Source: Chloroflexota bacterium
Lineage (GTDB): Bacteria > Chloroflexota > UBA11872
Direction of reading: 5' to 3'
Assembly (NCBI GenBank): GCA_022824865.1
Contig: JAJDZD010000050.1
Coordinates: forward strand, 1 to 57,888
Length of the DNA: 57,888 bases
The position numbers were made by a program, and so were the translations under genes. The notes below the pieces were generated by a model. The model had not been told where the DNA came from, did not search any database, and saw nothing but the letters and a program-made list of their open reading frames with translations. Position 1 is the stretch's first letter. Each line of letters opens with the position of its first letter. Positions 27,242 through 35,679 of this stretch are shown here, in pieces.

Positions 27242-27531
27242 CAGTGATAGTCCTCCAGATTCAAGCGATCGATGTACCCGTCAGATTCGTGAAACGTGAT
27301 CCTCCAGTTGCCGGTGACCGACACGCTCCACACGTCTTGCCGGTCTCCAAGCAGCCGGTGTACCCGCCAGCCGGGTGGGGCATCGGCGATGAACTCTTCA
27401 ATGTCGTCCGCCAAAATCAGAACCGTGAGGATCTTGCGCACCCGGTCGACCAGGTCCTGTCGCAGGAACCGTGAGCTGTCGTTCTCGATCAGGCGGCGAA
27501 GTCCCCGGTGCCGAACCGAACGGAGAATCAC
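27241..27531 (-). CDS. higB: HigB toxin (RelE/HigB-type mRNA endonuclease)
   Basis: 96 residues from the GTG at 27531, close to the ~92 usual for HigB. Conserved parts are RHRGLRRLIE, RVRKILTVL and the C-terminal GWRVHRLLGDRQDVWSVSVTGNWRITF...DYH, with the basic and aromatic residues of the RelE-fold active site. It is expected to cut mRNA on the ribosome when HigA is degraded. The frame is open to 27618, but the upstream residues lack family similarity, and the promoter at 27539-27567 would place them outside the transcript. The start is then at or next to the transcript 5' end, so the mRNA looks leaderless. Confidence 0.88.
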   Translation of the reverse strand: MILRSVRHRGLRRLIENDSSRFLRQDLVDRVRKILTVLILADDIEEFIADAPPGWRVHRLLGDRQDVWSVSVTGNWRITFHESDGYIDRLNLEDYH

Positions 27532-27538
27532 GTAACGA

Positions 27539-27567
27539 AGTGTACGGCTCCACCGTACATTAGGCAA
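27539..27567 (-). promoter_or_regulatory. higBA promoter with internal palindromic operator
   Basis: On the minus strand TTGCCT (27562-27567) and TACACT (27539-27544) are 17 nt apart, each matching 4 of 6 sigma-70 consensus bases. Inside lies a perfect inverted repeat TGTACGG-CTCCA-CCGTACA (27541-27559), so a bound dimeric HigA would cover the -10 and the spacer. The higB GTG begins 7 nt after the -10 box, at the expected transcription start. Confidence 0.65.
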
Positions 27568-27695
27568 GTCTGCGCATACGACATGACACAGCGAATCTCG
27601 GTCAGGTTCGGCCAGCATGCAGGAGTAAGGCAGCCAAGGGATTCAGGACTAATGGCTCGGGCCTCAGAGGGTGCCTGCATGCCTTGGGGAAATCC

Positions 27696-28460
27696 TCAGT
27701 TCGTCGCACGCCGGTACTCGTAGGTTGCCGCGCCCACCAGCACCGCCGTGGTCGCCAGCAGGATCCAGATGCCGGGGAGGATGCTGTCCCAGACCCAGCC
27801 TTCGATGATCACGGAGCGCACGGCCACCATGATGTACTCGATGGGGTTCAGGCCGACGGCCACCTGGAACCAGCCGGTCAGCAGGTCGCGCGGCATGAAG
27901 GCAGAAGTCAGAAACGCCAGCGGCATGAACAGCAGCCAGCTGTTGACCGTCACCTGCACGCTGCGGGTGCGCATGGCCACGATCAGCCCCACGCAGCCCA
28001 TCGCCACGCCCAGCAAGGTGGTGGCGACGATGACGCCGAGGATGCCCAGGACACCGCCCTCGAAGCGCACGCCGATCGCCGTGGCCACCAGGATTATCGC
28101 CAGCACCTGCGCCATGGCCCGCGTGCCGCCGATCAGCAGGGTGCCGAGCAGGATCGAAAAGCGGTTCACGGGCGACAGCAGGAGCTTGTCCACGTAGCCC
28201 GACATCATGTCGGTCAGCAGCACCATCGCCATGTCGCTGCCGCTGAAGACCACGGCCATCACGATCACCATGGCGGCCAGGAAGGCCTGGTAGTCGTCGG
28301 CCGGAAACCCCGGCAGCGCCGTGATGCCGCGCAGCGGTTCGCCGAAGAACAGGAACATGAAGGCCGACGACAGCACCGCCGCCACGATCATCCAGGGCTG
28401 CGCCAGCCAGGTCTTCAGGTTGCGGACGTAGATGAAATAGCTCTCGCGCAGGACAAGCAT
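27696..28460 (-). CDS. ABC-2 type exporter permease (DrrB-like)
   Basis: 254 residues from the ATG at 28460, which has GGAGG 8 nt upstream. Another ATG at 28466 overlaps the ATPase stop by 1 nt (TAATG). Six predicted membrane helices, with the ABC-2 pattern: RESYFIYVRNLKTWLAQPWMIVAA, VTTDMM-type segment VLLTDMMSGYVDKLLLSPVNR, and LTSAFMPRDLLTGWFQVAVGLNPIEYIM near the C-terminus. It forms the membrane part of the exporter with the ATPase encoded just before it. Family members export drugs, lipids or glycans. The substrate cannot be inferred. Confidence 0.9.
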   Translation of the reverse strand: MLVLRESYFIYVRNLKTWLAQPWMIVAAVLSSAFMFLFFGEPLRGITALPGFPADDYQAFLAAMVIVMAVVFSGSDMAMVLLTDMMSGYVDKLLLSPVNRFSILLGTLLIGGTRAMAQVLAIILVATAIGVRFEGGVLGILGVIVATTLLGVAMGCVGLIVAMRTRSVQVTVNSWLLFMPLAFLTSAFMPRDLLTGWFQVAVGLNPIEYIMVAVRSVIIEGWVWDSILPGIWILLATTAVLVGAATYEYRRATN

Positions 28461-28465
28461 TGGCA

Positions 28466-29491
28466 TTACCTCCGGTTTACGCCCATCCACTGGCTCCACA
28501 CGCGGTCTTCCGCGTCGCCGTCGGCGTCCGAGTCGCGAATCTGGCGGCCGGTGTGTTGCAGGAAGACGTCGTCCAGCGAGGGGCGGGTGATGGACAGGTT
28601 GGCGATGGACAGATTGGCGTCTTGAAAGGCGGTCATGATGGCGGGGGCGGCGGCGCCGCCGTCGCTGACGGTGGCGGTCAGCCCGGCGGCCGCAATGTCC
28701 GCCTGCCGGACTCCCGGCAGGGCGCGCACGGCCGCCAGGGCAACTTCCACGCGGTCGTCGGCTGAATCATCCGAGTTGAAGGCCACGTGGACGATGTCGC
28801 CTCCGACGCCGGCCTTCAGCGCGGCGGGTGAGCCTTCGGCCACGAGGTGGCCGTGATCAATGATGGCCAGCCGTCGGCACAGCCGGTCGGCCTCGTCCAT
28901 GTGCTGCGTGGTCAGGAAGATCGTGACGCCCTGGGCGTTGAGTTCTTCCAGGTGCTCCCAGACGGCAATCCGGCTCTGCGGATCCAGGCCGGTGGTCGGT
29001 TCGTCCAGGAAGAGCACCCCGGGGTTGTGCATCAGGGCGCCGGCCAGGTCGATCCGCCGCCGCATCCCGCCGGAGTAGGAACCCACGCGCCGATCGGCGA
29101 CGGATGACAGTCCGACTAGGTCCAGCAGTTCCGCGGCTCGGGCCCGGGCCGTGGCGCGTGTCAGGCCGTACAGCAGCCCTTGCAACTCCAGGAAGTCGCG
29201 GCCCTTCGAGAGGTCGTCCAACCCGACTTCCTGCAGCGCCACGCCAATCGCCTGCCGCACCGCCTTTGGATCGCGGGTCACGTCCAGGCCCGCCACCTCC
29301 ACGCGCCCTTCCGTCTTGGGCAGCAGCGTGGCCAGGATCTTGATGGTGGTGGTCTTGCCCGCGCCATTCGGCCCCAGGAATCCGAAGAACTCGCCGCGCT
29401 CCACCTCAAAGCTGATCCCGTCCACGGCGCGCACGCCCCCTGGATAGGTCTTGCCCAGTCCTTCCACCAGGACCGCCGGACCGTTCGTCAT
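28466..29491 (-). CDS. ABC exporter ATPase (DrrA-like)
   Basis: 341 residues from the ATG at 29491, which has an AGGAGCAGGGG ribosome site; the frame is open to 29887 without similarity. Walker [13 protein letters not shown]-loop, signature SYSGGMRRRIDLAGAL, Walker B VLFLDEPTTGLDPQ and switch His in TTQHMDEAD are all intact. The C-terminal ~100 residues are the accessory domain of DrrA/CcmA-type exporters, ending with PSLDDVFLQHTGRQ. With the following permease it forms a two-gene exporter of the daunorubicin-resistance group, which exports hydrophobic molecules. Confidence 0.93.
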   Translation of the reverse strand: MTNGPAVLVEGLGKTYPGGVRAVDGISFEVERGEFFGFLGPNGAGKTTTIKILATLLPKTEGRVEVAGLDVTRDPKAVRQAIGVALQEVGLDDLSKGRDFLELQGLLYGLTRATARARAAELLDLVGLSSVADRRVGSYSGGMRRRIDLAGALMHNPGVLFLDEPTTGLDPQSRIAVWEHLEELNAQGVTIFLTTQHMDEADRLCRRLAIIDHGHLVAEGSPAALKAGVGGDIVHVAFNSDDSADDRVEVALAAVRALPGVRQADIAAAGLTATVSDGGAAAPAIMTAFQDANLSIANLSITRPSLDDVFLQHTGRQIRDSDADGDAEDRVWSQWMGVNRR

Positions 29492-29723
29492 CCCCTGCTC
29501 CTGTCGTCTGTCCGGTCGGCGCCCGCCCTGAGCCGGCCTTCGCTTCGCAACCGGCAGATCATGACGCACGCGAGCCGCCGCTGTTGAGACTTCTCTTACA
29601 AAGGAGGCTTTGGCAGCCGTGAATCCTCGACCTGCCCCGAGCCTCGCTCTGCTACCGTGCCCGGCCAGACAAGCCTCGGCGCCTGACTCGCGACGACGCC
29701 GAAGAACTGGAGAGAGGTTCGCC

Positions 29724-31226
29724 GTGACAGACGTGATCCATGAGCCGGCGCGTGACGTGCCGGTGTTGCATGACACGGAGGTGTTGGTGGCCGGGGCGGG
29801 CATTTCGGGGCTGTACGCGGCGCTGGAGTCGGCGGCGGCGGGGGCGCGCACCACGCTGGTGGATGAGTACTCGGCGGTCGGCGGCAACTACGGGCCGGGG
29901 CTCGGCTCCCGACACGACCTCTGGCAGGCGCCGCAGCAGCACGACCGCGGCCTGGGCGGCCAGGTGGGCGACTTCCTGGACCGGTTGGACGCGCGCGGCG
30001 GCATCAAGACGTTCGACTTCATCAGCGGCGGCGACAACGTGCCCTGGCGCTGGGACGGTATGGCGCACATTCCGGTCATCGACCGCAACGAGTTCCAACG
30101 GCTGGCCTTGCAGCGCCTTCGAGACCTCGATGTCTCCCTGCTGCTCTCCACGACCGTCGCCGGAGCGATTGTTGAGGACGGCCACGTCCGCGGTGTGATT
30201 TTCGAGACTGGCGAGGGCCGGCGGGCCATCACGGCCAAGGTCGTCATCGACACCACCGGAGAAGCCGACGTGGCCGCCGCGGCCGGCGCGGAAACCGAGG
30301 ACGCCTTCGCCAGCGCCGAAGCCGGCTTCGGACTCTTCTTCCGCGTCGAGGACGTGGACTGGGAGACCTACGAGGAGTTCCGGGCCGCCGAGCGCGACAA
30401 GCCGCTGAGCGACGAGGAACAGCGCTGGGTGGACGAGGTGCTCTTCGTCGCCCTGGAGCGTGTCTGGGCCAACTATCCGCGCGAGCTGCTGCCCTTCATG
30501 ATGGCCGACTGGGAGTCCGGCGAATACAAGTACGTGGCCTCGATCCCGGGCGGCGCGCATGCCTACAAGATCCCCTTCGCCACGCACGACCAGGACGTGA
30601 CCACGATTGAGACCCGTTGGCCCGACCACACCCTGTCGGCGCTGAACGCCATGCAGCGGTCCACCATCGAGTCATCGGCCAGGCTGCACGCCTACGACAC
30701 CATCGAGTTCTACAAGCGCCACGTGCCGGGGTTCCAGAACGCGCGGGTCAGCCAGATCGCGCCCTACATGGGCACGCGCTGGAGCCGCACGATCGTTCCC
30801 GACTACACCCTCAGCCGCGACGATATCGTGGCCGAGCGGCGGTTTGACGACGTGGTGCACGTGCTGACCACGCTTTACCGCTACGACGACGAGGTGCGCA
30901 AAGGCGGCCGGACTCGCCAGCTCGTCAACCTGCGGGAGCGCGAAGAGGGCCACCATTTCGACATGCCGCTGGGCCAATTCCTGCCGCAAGGCGTGGAGGG
31001 GATGCTGGCGGCGGGACGCTCCATCGGCCGCGACCGGACGGCCAGCCTGCGCTGGCGCTGGATCGCCAAGGTCACGGGCGGCGTTGCCGGCATGGCGGCC
31101 GCCCGCGCCGTGGCCGAAGGCGTGCCCCCGCGCCACGTCAACATCCGAGAGCTGCAGCGGGCGCTGGCTGACGTCGGCTACTACCTCGGCGAGCCGCCCC
31201 GCCTGGCTGAACTGGGCGTCGCTTAA
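29724..31226 (+). CDS. FAD-dependent oxidoreductase
   Basis: 500 residues from a GTG with a GAGAGG site 6 nt upstream. FAD-binding GAGISG (residues 24-29) is followed by an acidic strand end (TTLVDEYSAVGGNYGPGLG) and later VVIDTTGEADVAAAAGAETEDAF, the signature of the FAD_oxidored/PF12831 group. The C-terminal GMLAAGRSIGRDRTASLRWR is the second flavin-contacting motif. Relatives act on diverse small molecules and often lie in catabolic gene sets. Here the neighbours are an ABC exporter and a sulfatase, so no substrate can be assigned. It ends at a strong hairpin. Confidence 0.88.
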   Translation: MTDVIHEPARDVPVLHDTEVLVAGAGISGLYAALESAAAGARTTLVDEYSAVGGNYGPGLGSRHDLWQAPQQHDRGLGGQVGDFLDRLDARGGIKTFDFISGGDNVPWRWDGMAHIPVIDRNEFQRLALQRLRDLDVSLLLSTTVAGAIVEDGHVRGVIFETGEGRRAITAKVVIDTTGEADVAAAAGAETEDAFASAEAGFGLFFRVEDVDWETYEEFRAAERDKPLSDEEQRWVDEVLFVALERVWANYPRELLPFMMADWESGEYKYVASIPGGAHAYKIPFATHDQDVTTIETRWPDHTLSALNAMQRSTIESSARLHAYDTIEFYKRHVPGFQNARVSQIAPYMGTRWSRTIVPDYTLSRDDIVAERRFDDVVHVLTTLYRYDDEVRKGGRTRQLVNLREREEGHHFDMPLGQFLPQGVEGMLAAGRSIGRDRTASLRWRWIAKVTGGVAGMAAARAVAEGVPPRHVNIRELQRALADVGYYLGEPPRLAELGVA

Positions 31227-31230
31227 CGCC

Positions 31231-31259
31231 GGAAGCGCCGGACCTGCCGGCGCTTCCGA
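31231..31259. terminator. Hairpin terminator between convergent FAD oxidoreductase and RRM genes
   Basis: A perfect 12-bp stem, with arms 31231-31242 and 31248-31259 and a 5-nt loop, starts 4 nt after the FAD oxidoreductase stop and lies 43 nt from the stop of the convergent RNA-binding protein gene. The T-tract is weak on both sides. It probably ends both transcripts. Confidence 0.75.
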
Positions 31260-31301
31260 ATCAGATGCTCGTCGGGCGTTGAGCCCTACGAAGGTCGTCG
31301 T

Positions 31302-31655
<354 letters not shown>

Positions 31656-31998
31656 TCGAAACCGTTCCTGAACGCCGTCGCCGTGGACGCGCGTCCGTCT
31701 ACACCCGCCTTCGAGCGGGAGGTCCAGACCATCCGTCAGTCAACGAAACGCCGCAGTGAACCAGATGTCGGAAAGGTCGATTCAGGCAGACCGTTCGAGA
31801 ATCGAAAGGCTTGATGTGAACGAGAAACCTCGCAGACGGCGGCAGACGGAAGATTCAATTCCAAGGTCACCGAGGGCAATCTAGCACGCATTGGCCTTGC
31901 CGAACCGTCCACCTGGAAATATCAAGCACCGCCGCGGACCCCAGCACGCGTCCGTGCGGTAGGGTTCGCTGCCCGGCAGCCAGCCATACGGGATTCCG
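31656..31998. other. Gene-free divergent intergenic region (RRM gene and sulfatase)
   Basis: 343 nt with no recognisable coding frame, tRNA or terminator. It is the likely location of the RRM gene promoter and leader (minus strand) and of the sulfatase promoter (plus strand). I saw no convincing sigma-70 pair. The minus strand of 31740-31880 is comparatively less GC-rich than the coding sequence. Confidence 0.4.
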
Positions 31999-33456
31999 AT
32001 GTCAAACCGACAGCCCAACATCCTGTGGTACTGCACCGACCAGCAGCGGTTCGACACCATTGCCGCCCTCGGCAATCCCCACATCCGCACGCCCAACCTT
32101 GACCGCTTCGTGGCGGAGGGGACGGCCTTCACCCACGCCTACTGCCAGAGCCCCATCTGCACGCCCAGCCGCGCCAGCTTTCTGACCGGCATGTATCCCA
32201 GCCGGGTTCACAACCCGCGCAATGGCAACGGCTGGGTTCATCGCGAGGTCGCCGCGAACCTGGTGACGCGTCAGCTGGCTGAGGCCGGCTATGACGGCGG
32301 GCTGGTCGGCAAGCTGCACCTGGCCGGGGCCTTCAACGGGCGCGAGCCACGGGTCAACGACGGCTACCGCTACTTCAAGTACAGCCACGCGCCACGCAAC
32401 GACTGGCCTCTGGATCAGCACGACTACGCCGCCTGGGTTCAGGCGCAGGGTGTCGATCCCTACGAAGTCCTGCTGCACAACTTCGACCGACGCCACCTCA
32501 CCGGGGCGCTGATGGAGCCCACGCCGGAGCAGGACAACACGCCGCCGGAGGTTCACCAGACTACCTGGGGTACCGAGGCGTCGATCGAGTTCATCAACCA
32601 GTCGCGCCCGGCCGACCAGCCGTGGTTCCTCAGCGTGAACGTCTACGACCCGCATCCGCCCTTCAACCCGCCCTGGGAGTACTACCGCCGCTACGACCCC
32701 GAGGCGCTGCCGGGACCGTACTTCCAAACGTCGGACCTTGGACACCAGGGCCGCCTCACCGCCTCGGGCATTGACTTCCAGAGCGAGTCGCAACCACCCG
32801 AAGTTTTCGAGGGCAAGAAAGTTCAGGCTGCCTATTACGCCATGATCGAGCAGATCGATGAGCAGTTCGGCCGGCTGATGGACGCGCTGGCGGCGTCAGG
32901 CCAGGCCGAGCGCACCATCGTCATCTTCACCAGCGACCACGGCGAGTCGGCCGGCGACTATGGGCTAACCCAGAAGGGCTGCCGCTTTTTTGACGGCCTC
33001 AGTCGCGTGCCGCTGATCTGGCGCCTACCTGGCCAGATCCAGGCCGGCCTGCGCAGCGACGCGCTGGTGGAACTGACCGACATTGCGCCCACGCTGCTGG
33101 AGTACGCGGGCCTGCCCGTGCCCGAGGCCATGCAAGGGCGCACATTACGGCCCATCCTGGCTGGCGCGGCTCCGCCCGACACGCACCGGGAGTTCGTCCG
33201 CTGCGAGTACCTCGACGCCGTCGAGAAGCCCGACCACACCTTCGCCACCATGTACCGCGATCGGCGCTGGAAGTTGAACGTGTACCACGGCCACGGCATC
33301 GGCGAGCTGTTCGACATGGAGGCCGACCCGCACGAGCACACCAGCCTGTGGGACAGCCCGGCCCACCAGGACATCAAGCTGGATCTCATGCAGCGCAGCT
33401 TCGACGCCACCGTCCTGGCCGCCGACCCCGGCCCCCCACGCGTTTCGTCGTATTAG
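31999..33456 (+). CDS. Type I sulfatase (formylglycine-dependent)
   Basis: 485 residues of the alkaline phosphatase/sulfatase superfamily. N-terminal NILWYCTDQQRFDT provides the first metal-binding Asp. CTPSRASFLTGMYPSR (from residue 54) is the sulfatase signature CxPSR, whose Cys is converted to formylglycine and attacks sulfate esters. TSDHGESAGDYGL gives further metal ligands (Asp-His) and LVGKLHLAG the conserved Lys-His pair. The absence of an obvious signal peptide suggests a cytoplasmic enzyme. Substrates could be sulfated polysaccharides or small sulfate esters, in line with a marine or host-associated habitat. No sulfatase-maturating enzyme is in the window. Confidence 0.92.
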   Translation: MSNRQPNILWYCTDQQRFDTIAALGNPHIRTPNLDRFVAEGTAFTHAYCQSPICTPSRASFLTGMYPSRVHNPRNGNGWVHREVAANLVTRQLAEAGYDGGLVGKLHLAGAFNGREPRVNDGYRYFKYSHAPRNDWPLDQHDYAAWVQAQGVDPYEVLLHNFDRRHLTGALMEPTPEQDNTPPEVHQTTWGTEASIEFINQSRPADQPWFLSVNVYDPHPPFNPPWEYYRRYDPEALPGPYFQTSDLGHQGRLTASGIDFQSESQPPEVFEGKKVQAAYYAMIEQIDEQFGRLMDALAASGQAERTIVIFTSDHGESAGDYGLTQKGCRFFDGLSRVPLIWRLPGQIQAGLRSDALVELTDIAPTLLEYAGLPVPEAMQGRTLRPILAGAAPPDTHREFVRCEYLDAVEKPDHTFATMYRDRRWKLNVYHGHGIGELFDMEADPHEHTSLWDSPAHQDIKLDLMQRSFDATVLAADPGPPRVSSY

Positions 33457-33907
33457 GGCGTAGCCAGGCCCTGTTCACACGCACGCAATACATCGAAGAT
33501 GCGAGCGGTGTGAATGCGCCCGAGGAGCCGCACGTCAAGCTTCTCGAAACTCTGGCGGTGGCGCCGGTCCCCATTCACGGGCAGGTCCTGGCGCGCAACT
33601 GCCTTGAGCTTGAGACGTACGGCGTGTTCGCGCCCGGGAGTAGTTCAGAGACTCGACCGAGCCCGTCATGCCGCGACCGGCACTGCCGGCGCCCGGAGAC
33701 CCGCGTGCCAGAGGCCGACGGCGGGGGGCGCCCGCCCGACGGTCTCATGGTGGGCGATGGAGCAGATGGCATTGAGCGCCTGCGGGTTCGAAGTCCGTGC
33801 GTTGCCGCGTGGTGCGGGCGGGGAGGGCGCTAGGCGGGCGTACCGGGCCTGGGCGAGGTTCATCCGCGGATCGTCAGCCGAGTTGGACTCGGCAGGTGGG
33901 ACTGAAT
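33457..33907. other. 450-nt stretch without a confident gene, possible decayed sequence
   Basis: A plus-strand frame is open from inside the sulfatase gene to 33833, with a protein-like stretch at about 33465-33640 (LFTRTQYIEDASGVNAPEEP then VKLLETLAVAPVPIHGQVLA), but no start with a ribosome site and no family match that I recognise. The last part (33640-33830) is Arg/Pro-rich, as expected of random GC-rich frames. It may be the remnant of a gene or simply intergenic. I do not call a gene. Confidence 0.35.
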
Positions 33908-34687
33908 CTAGATTGCGTTGCTCTGGCCGCCGTCGATCGCGATGGCCGCGCCGGTGATGTACGCCGCTCGCGACGACACCAGGAAGGCCACCAGGTCCCC
34001 CACCTCCTCGGGCCGCCCGATCCGGCCGAGTGGGATTCCGACCCCAGCCCGGTCGTAGAAGTCCTCGAGCGTGCCCTGGCGGCCAGTAGCTTCCCAGCGG
34101 CGCTCCCATTGCGCGCTGCGGATCGACCCGAGCATGACGGTGTTCACTCGAATTCCGGCGTCCGCGTATTCCTTGGACATGGCCTTGGTAAGCGCAATGC
34201 CGGCGGCGCGGGTGACGGACGTGGGAACCGACGCCTGCGACGGCTCGCGGCCGCCGGTGGACGTGATGTTGACGATGGACCCGCCGGCGTGCCGCAGATA
34301 GGGCAACGCCACCCGCGAGCAACGGATTGCGCCGAACAGTTTCACGTCCAGGTCGGCCTGCCAGATCTCGTCGCTGGCCCCGTCGAACCGATGCGCGCCT
34401 GGTCCTCCCGCGTTGTTCACCAGGATGTCCAGTCGTCCCAGACTGCGTGCGGCCGTGGCCACGAAGATCCGGGCGTCGTCCGCCCGGCTCAGATCAGCCT
34501 GAATCGGGAGAATGCGGCGACCGCTCGCCTGCGCAATGTCGTGCGCGGCGTCCTCCAGAACGTCGCGCCGTCTGGCGGCAAGGGCTACATCGCAACCCTC
34601 GCGGGCAAGGACTTCTGCTATGGCGCGCCCCACGCCTTCACTGCCGCCGGTGACGGCTGCCGCCAGTCCTTCAAGCTGGAGATTCAC
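33908..34687 (-). CDS. Short-chain dehydrogenase/reductase family protein lacking catalytic Tyr/Lys
   Basis: 259 residues with a normal SDR Rossmann fold: TGGSEGVGRAIA (TGxxxGxG, residues 13-20), NNAG (91-94), structural DILVNN, and C-terminal GRPEEVGDLVAFLVSSRAAYITGAAIAIDGG. The active site is altered: catalytic Ser143 is kept (NITSTGG), but the YxxxK motif reads T156-SVT-R160. A subgroup of SDR proteins with this change is known, and the members' activity is unclear. It could bind NAD(P) without classical dehydrogenase activity. GTG start. It is the third gene of a minus-strand set with two small unknown genes. Confidence 0.87.
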   Translation of the reverse strand: MNLQLEGLAAAVTGGSEGVGRAIAEVLAREGCDVALAARRRDVLEDAAHDIAQASGRRILPIQADLSRADDARIFVATAARSLGRLDILVNNAGGPGAHRFDGASDEIWQADLDVKLFGAIRCSRVALPYLRHAGGSIVNITSTGGREPSQASVPTSVTRAAGIALTKAMSKEYADAGIRVNTVMLGSIRSAQWERRWEATGRQGTLEDFYDRAGVGIPLGRIGRPEEVGDLVAFLVSSRAAYITGAAIAIDGGQSNAI

Positions 34688-34699
34688 GGCGGGCCCGGA

Positions 34700-34933
34700 T
34701 CAGGTCGCGGCGTCTCCGCCTGCCGCGCGTTCGCGCATCAGAAGCTCACGCCCCTTGCGAATGATTTCCTCGCGCTGTCGCTGCTGCCAGCTCATCCCGG
34801 TTTTGGAGATGAACCATAGGCGCCGCGGATAGCCCGGGATGGCAATCCAGACCACTTCCTGCCAGGGTGGCATGCGCGCGGGCGGCGCCACGCCGTCCCA
34901 ATGCACGGGGATTTCGTTGATGGTGAAGGCCAC
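34700..34933 (-). CDS. Small unknown protein between membrane protein and SDR genes
   Basis: 77 residues, GTG start with AGGGAG 6 nt upstream. The N-terminal half has INEIPVHWDGVAPPARMPPWQEVVWIAIPGYPRRLWFIS with many aromatic residues and prolines. The C-terminal half is a charged helix (WQQRQREEIIRKGRELLMRERAAGG). No family is recognised. The good ribosome site and 12-nt spacing to the SDR gene support expression as part of the same operon. Confidence 0.65.
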   Translation of the reverse strand: MAFTINEIPVHWDGVAPPARMPPWQEVVWIAIPGYPRRLWFISKTGMSWQQRQREEIIRKGRELLMRERAAGGDAAT

Positions 34934-34954
34934 AAGCTGCTCCCTGGAGGTCGG

Positions 34955-35293
34955 CTATTCGCGAAGCGAGCGCCGAACATTATCGATCAGGCTCCGATGC
35001 GCGTCTGGCGATTCGGCGCGCTCGGCCAGCTTTCGTCGCACTGCGCGTTCGCCATAGTGCCGCATTGCCATGTAGATGGCCGAGGCGATCAACACGATGA
35101 TTCCAATTGCCCCAATCGTGTTCTGCAGTTCCTCGCGAAACCACCAGAATCCGGTGAGGACCCGCAGTCCAATCACGATCAGATAAATCGTGGCCGTGAC
35201 CGAGATCGCATACGCCAGCCGACGCCGCATCCCGCTGTAGATCAGGAACGGGATGGTCGCAACCAACATCCCCAACAGGAGAACACGGAACAT
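34955..35293 (-). CDS. Small membrane protein, unknown function
   Basis: 112 residues with three predicted membrane helices (VLLLGMLVATIPFLIY, LAYAISVTATIYLIVIGLRVL and TIGAIGIIVLIASAIYMAM) and a basic, polar C-terminal tail (AVRRKLAERAESPDAHRSL). The even distribution of hydrophobic helices argues for a real gene. No family is recognised. It is the first gene of the minus-strand trio leading to the atypical SDR, and its start lies 68 nt from the parS palindrome. Confidence 0.65.
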   Translation of the reverse strand: MFRVLLLGMLVATIPFLIYSGMRRRLAYAISVTATIYLIVIGLRVLTGFWWFREELQNTIGAIGIIVLIASAIYMAMRHYGERAVRRKLAERAESPDAHRSLIDNVRRSLRE

Positions 35294-35360
35294 GGCACCA
35301 AGTCAGGCGCGCATCCCCTGAGCGTAGCACCGGCCTTCCTCACCACGACCGAGCGAGGCA

Positions 35361-35378
35361 ATGTTTCACGTGAAACAT
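35361..35378. promoter_or_regulatory. parS centromere-like site (ParB-binding palindrome)
   Basis: ATGTTTCACGTGAAACAT is a perfect 18-bp palindrome that contains the classic 16-bp parS (TGTTTCACGTGAAACA) with no mismatch. ParB binds parS and spreads over neighbouring DNA to organise and segregate the chromosome with ParA and SMC. It lies in the 386-nt intergenic region 35294-35679 between divergent transcription units. Apart from this site and the gltB leader, I see nothing else in that region. No parA, parB or dnaA gene is in the window. parS sites cluster near the replication origin in most bacteria. Confidence 0.93.
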
Positions 35379-35679
35379 TCGGCTGGCCGCACGACGTCGG
35401 TCCTTCGCGGCCGCTACTGATTGAAGGCGCGCTATCCGCCCATGCGCTACGCTATGCGGAACCCGCATGACGCTGGCCTTGGCGGCGCATACCGTTCGCA
35501 CGGTGGGCTCCGTCGGGTCCGCCGTTGCTCGAGAGTTGCAACGCCCAGAAGACCGATGAACACCCATCGACGAATGTCCCGCCAAGCCGGGCTTGGGCGC
35601 GCCGCACGTTCACTCATCATCGACCTCGCGGCTTCGCGCTAGACGTCTCACTGACAGCCCGATCGAGAGGATCCCTGCC

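Noticed and set aside
33775..33805. T-loop-like GGGTTCGAAGTCC, possible tRNA
   Set aside because: No matching acceptor stem, D-arm or anticodon arm upstream.
33340..33833. Plus-strand frame continuing past the sulfatase
   Set aside because: It overlaps the end of a real gene in another frame and becomes Arg/Pro-rich; kept only as an unexplained region.
35340..35585. 81-residue minus-strand frame ending MFHVKHCLARSW
   Set aside because: The MFHVKH string is just the translation of the parS palindrome, and the rest has no gene-like features.
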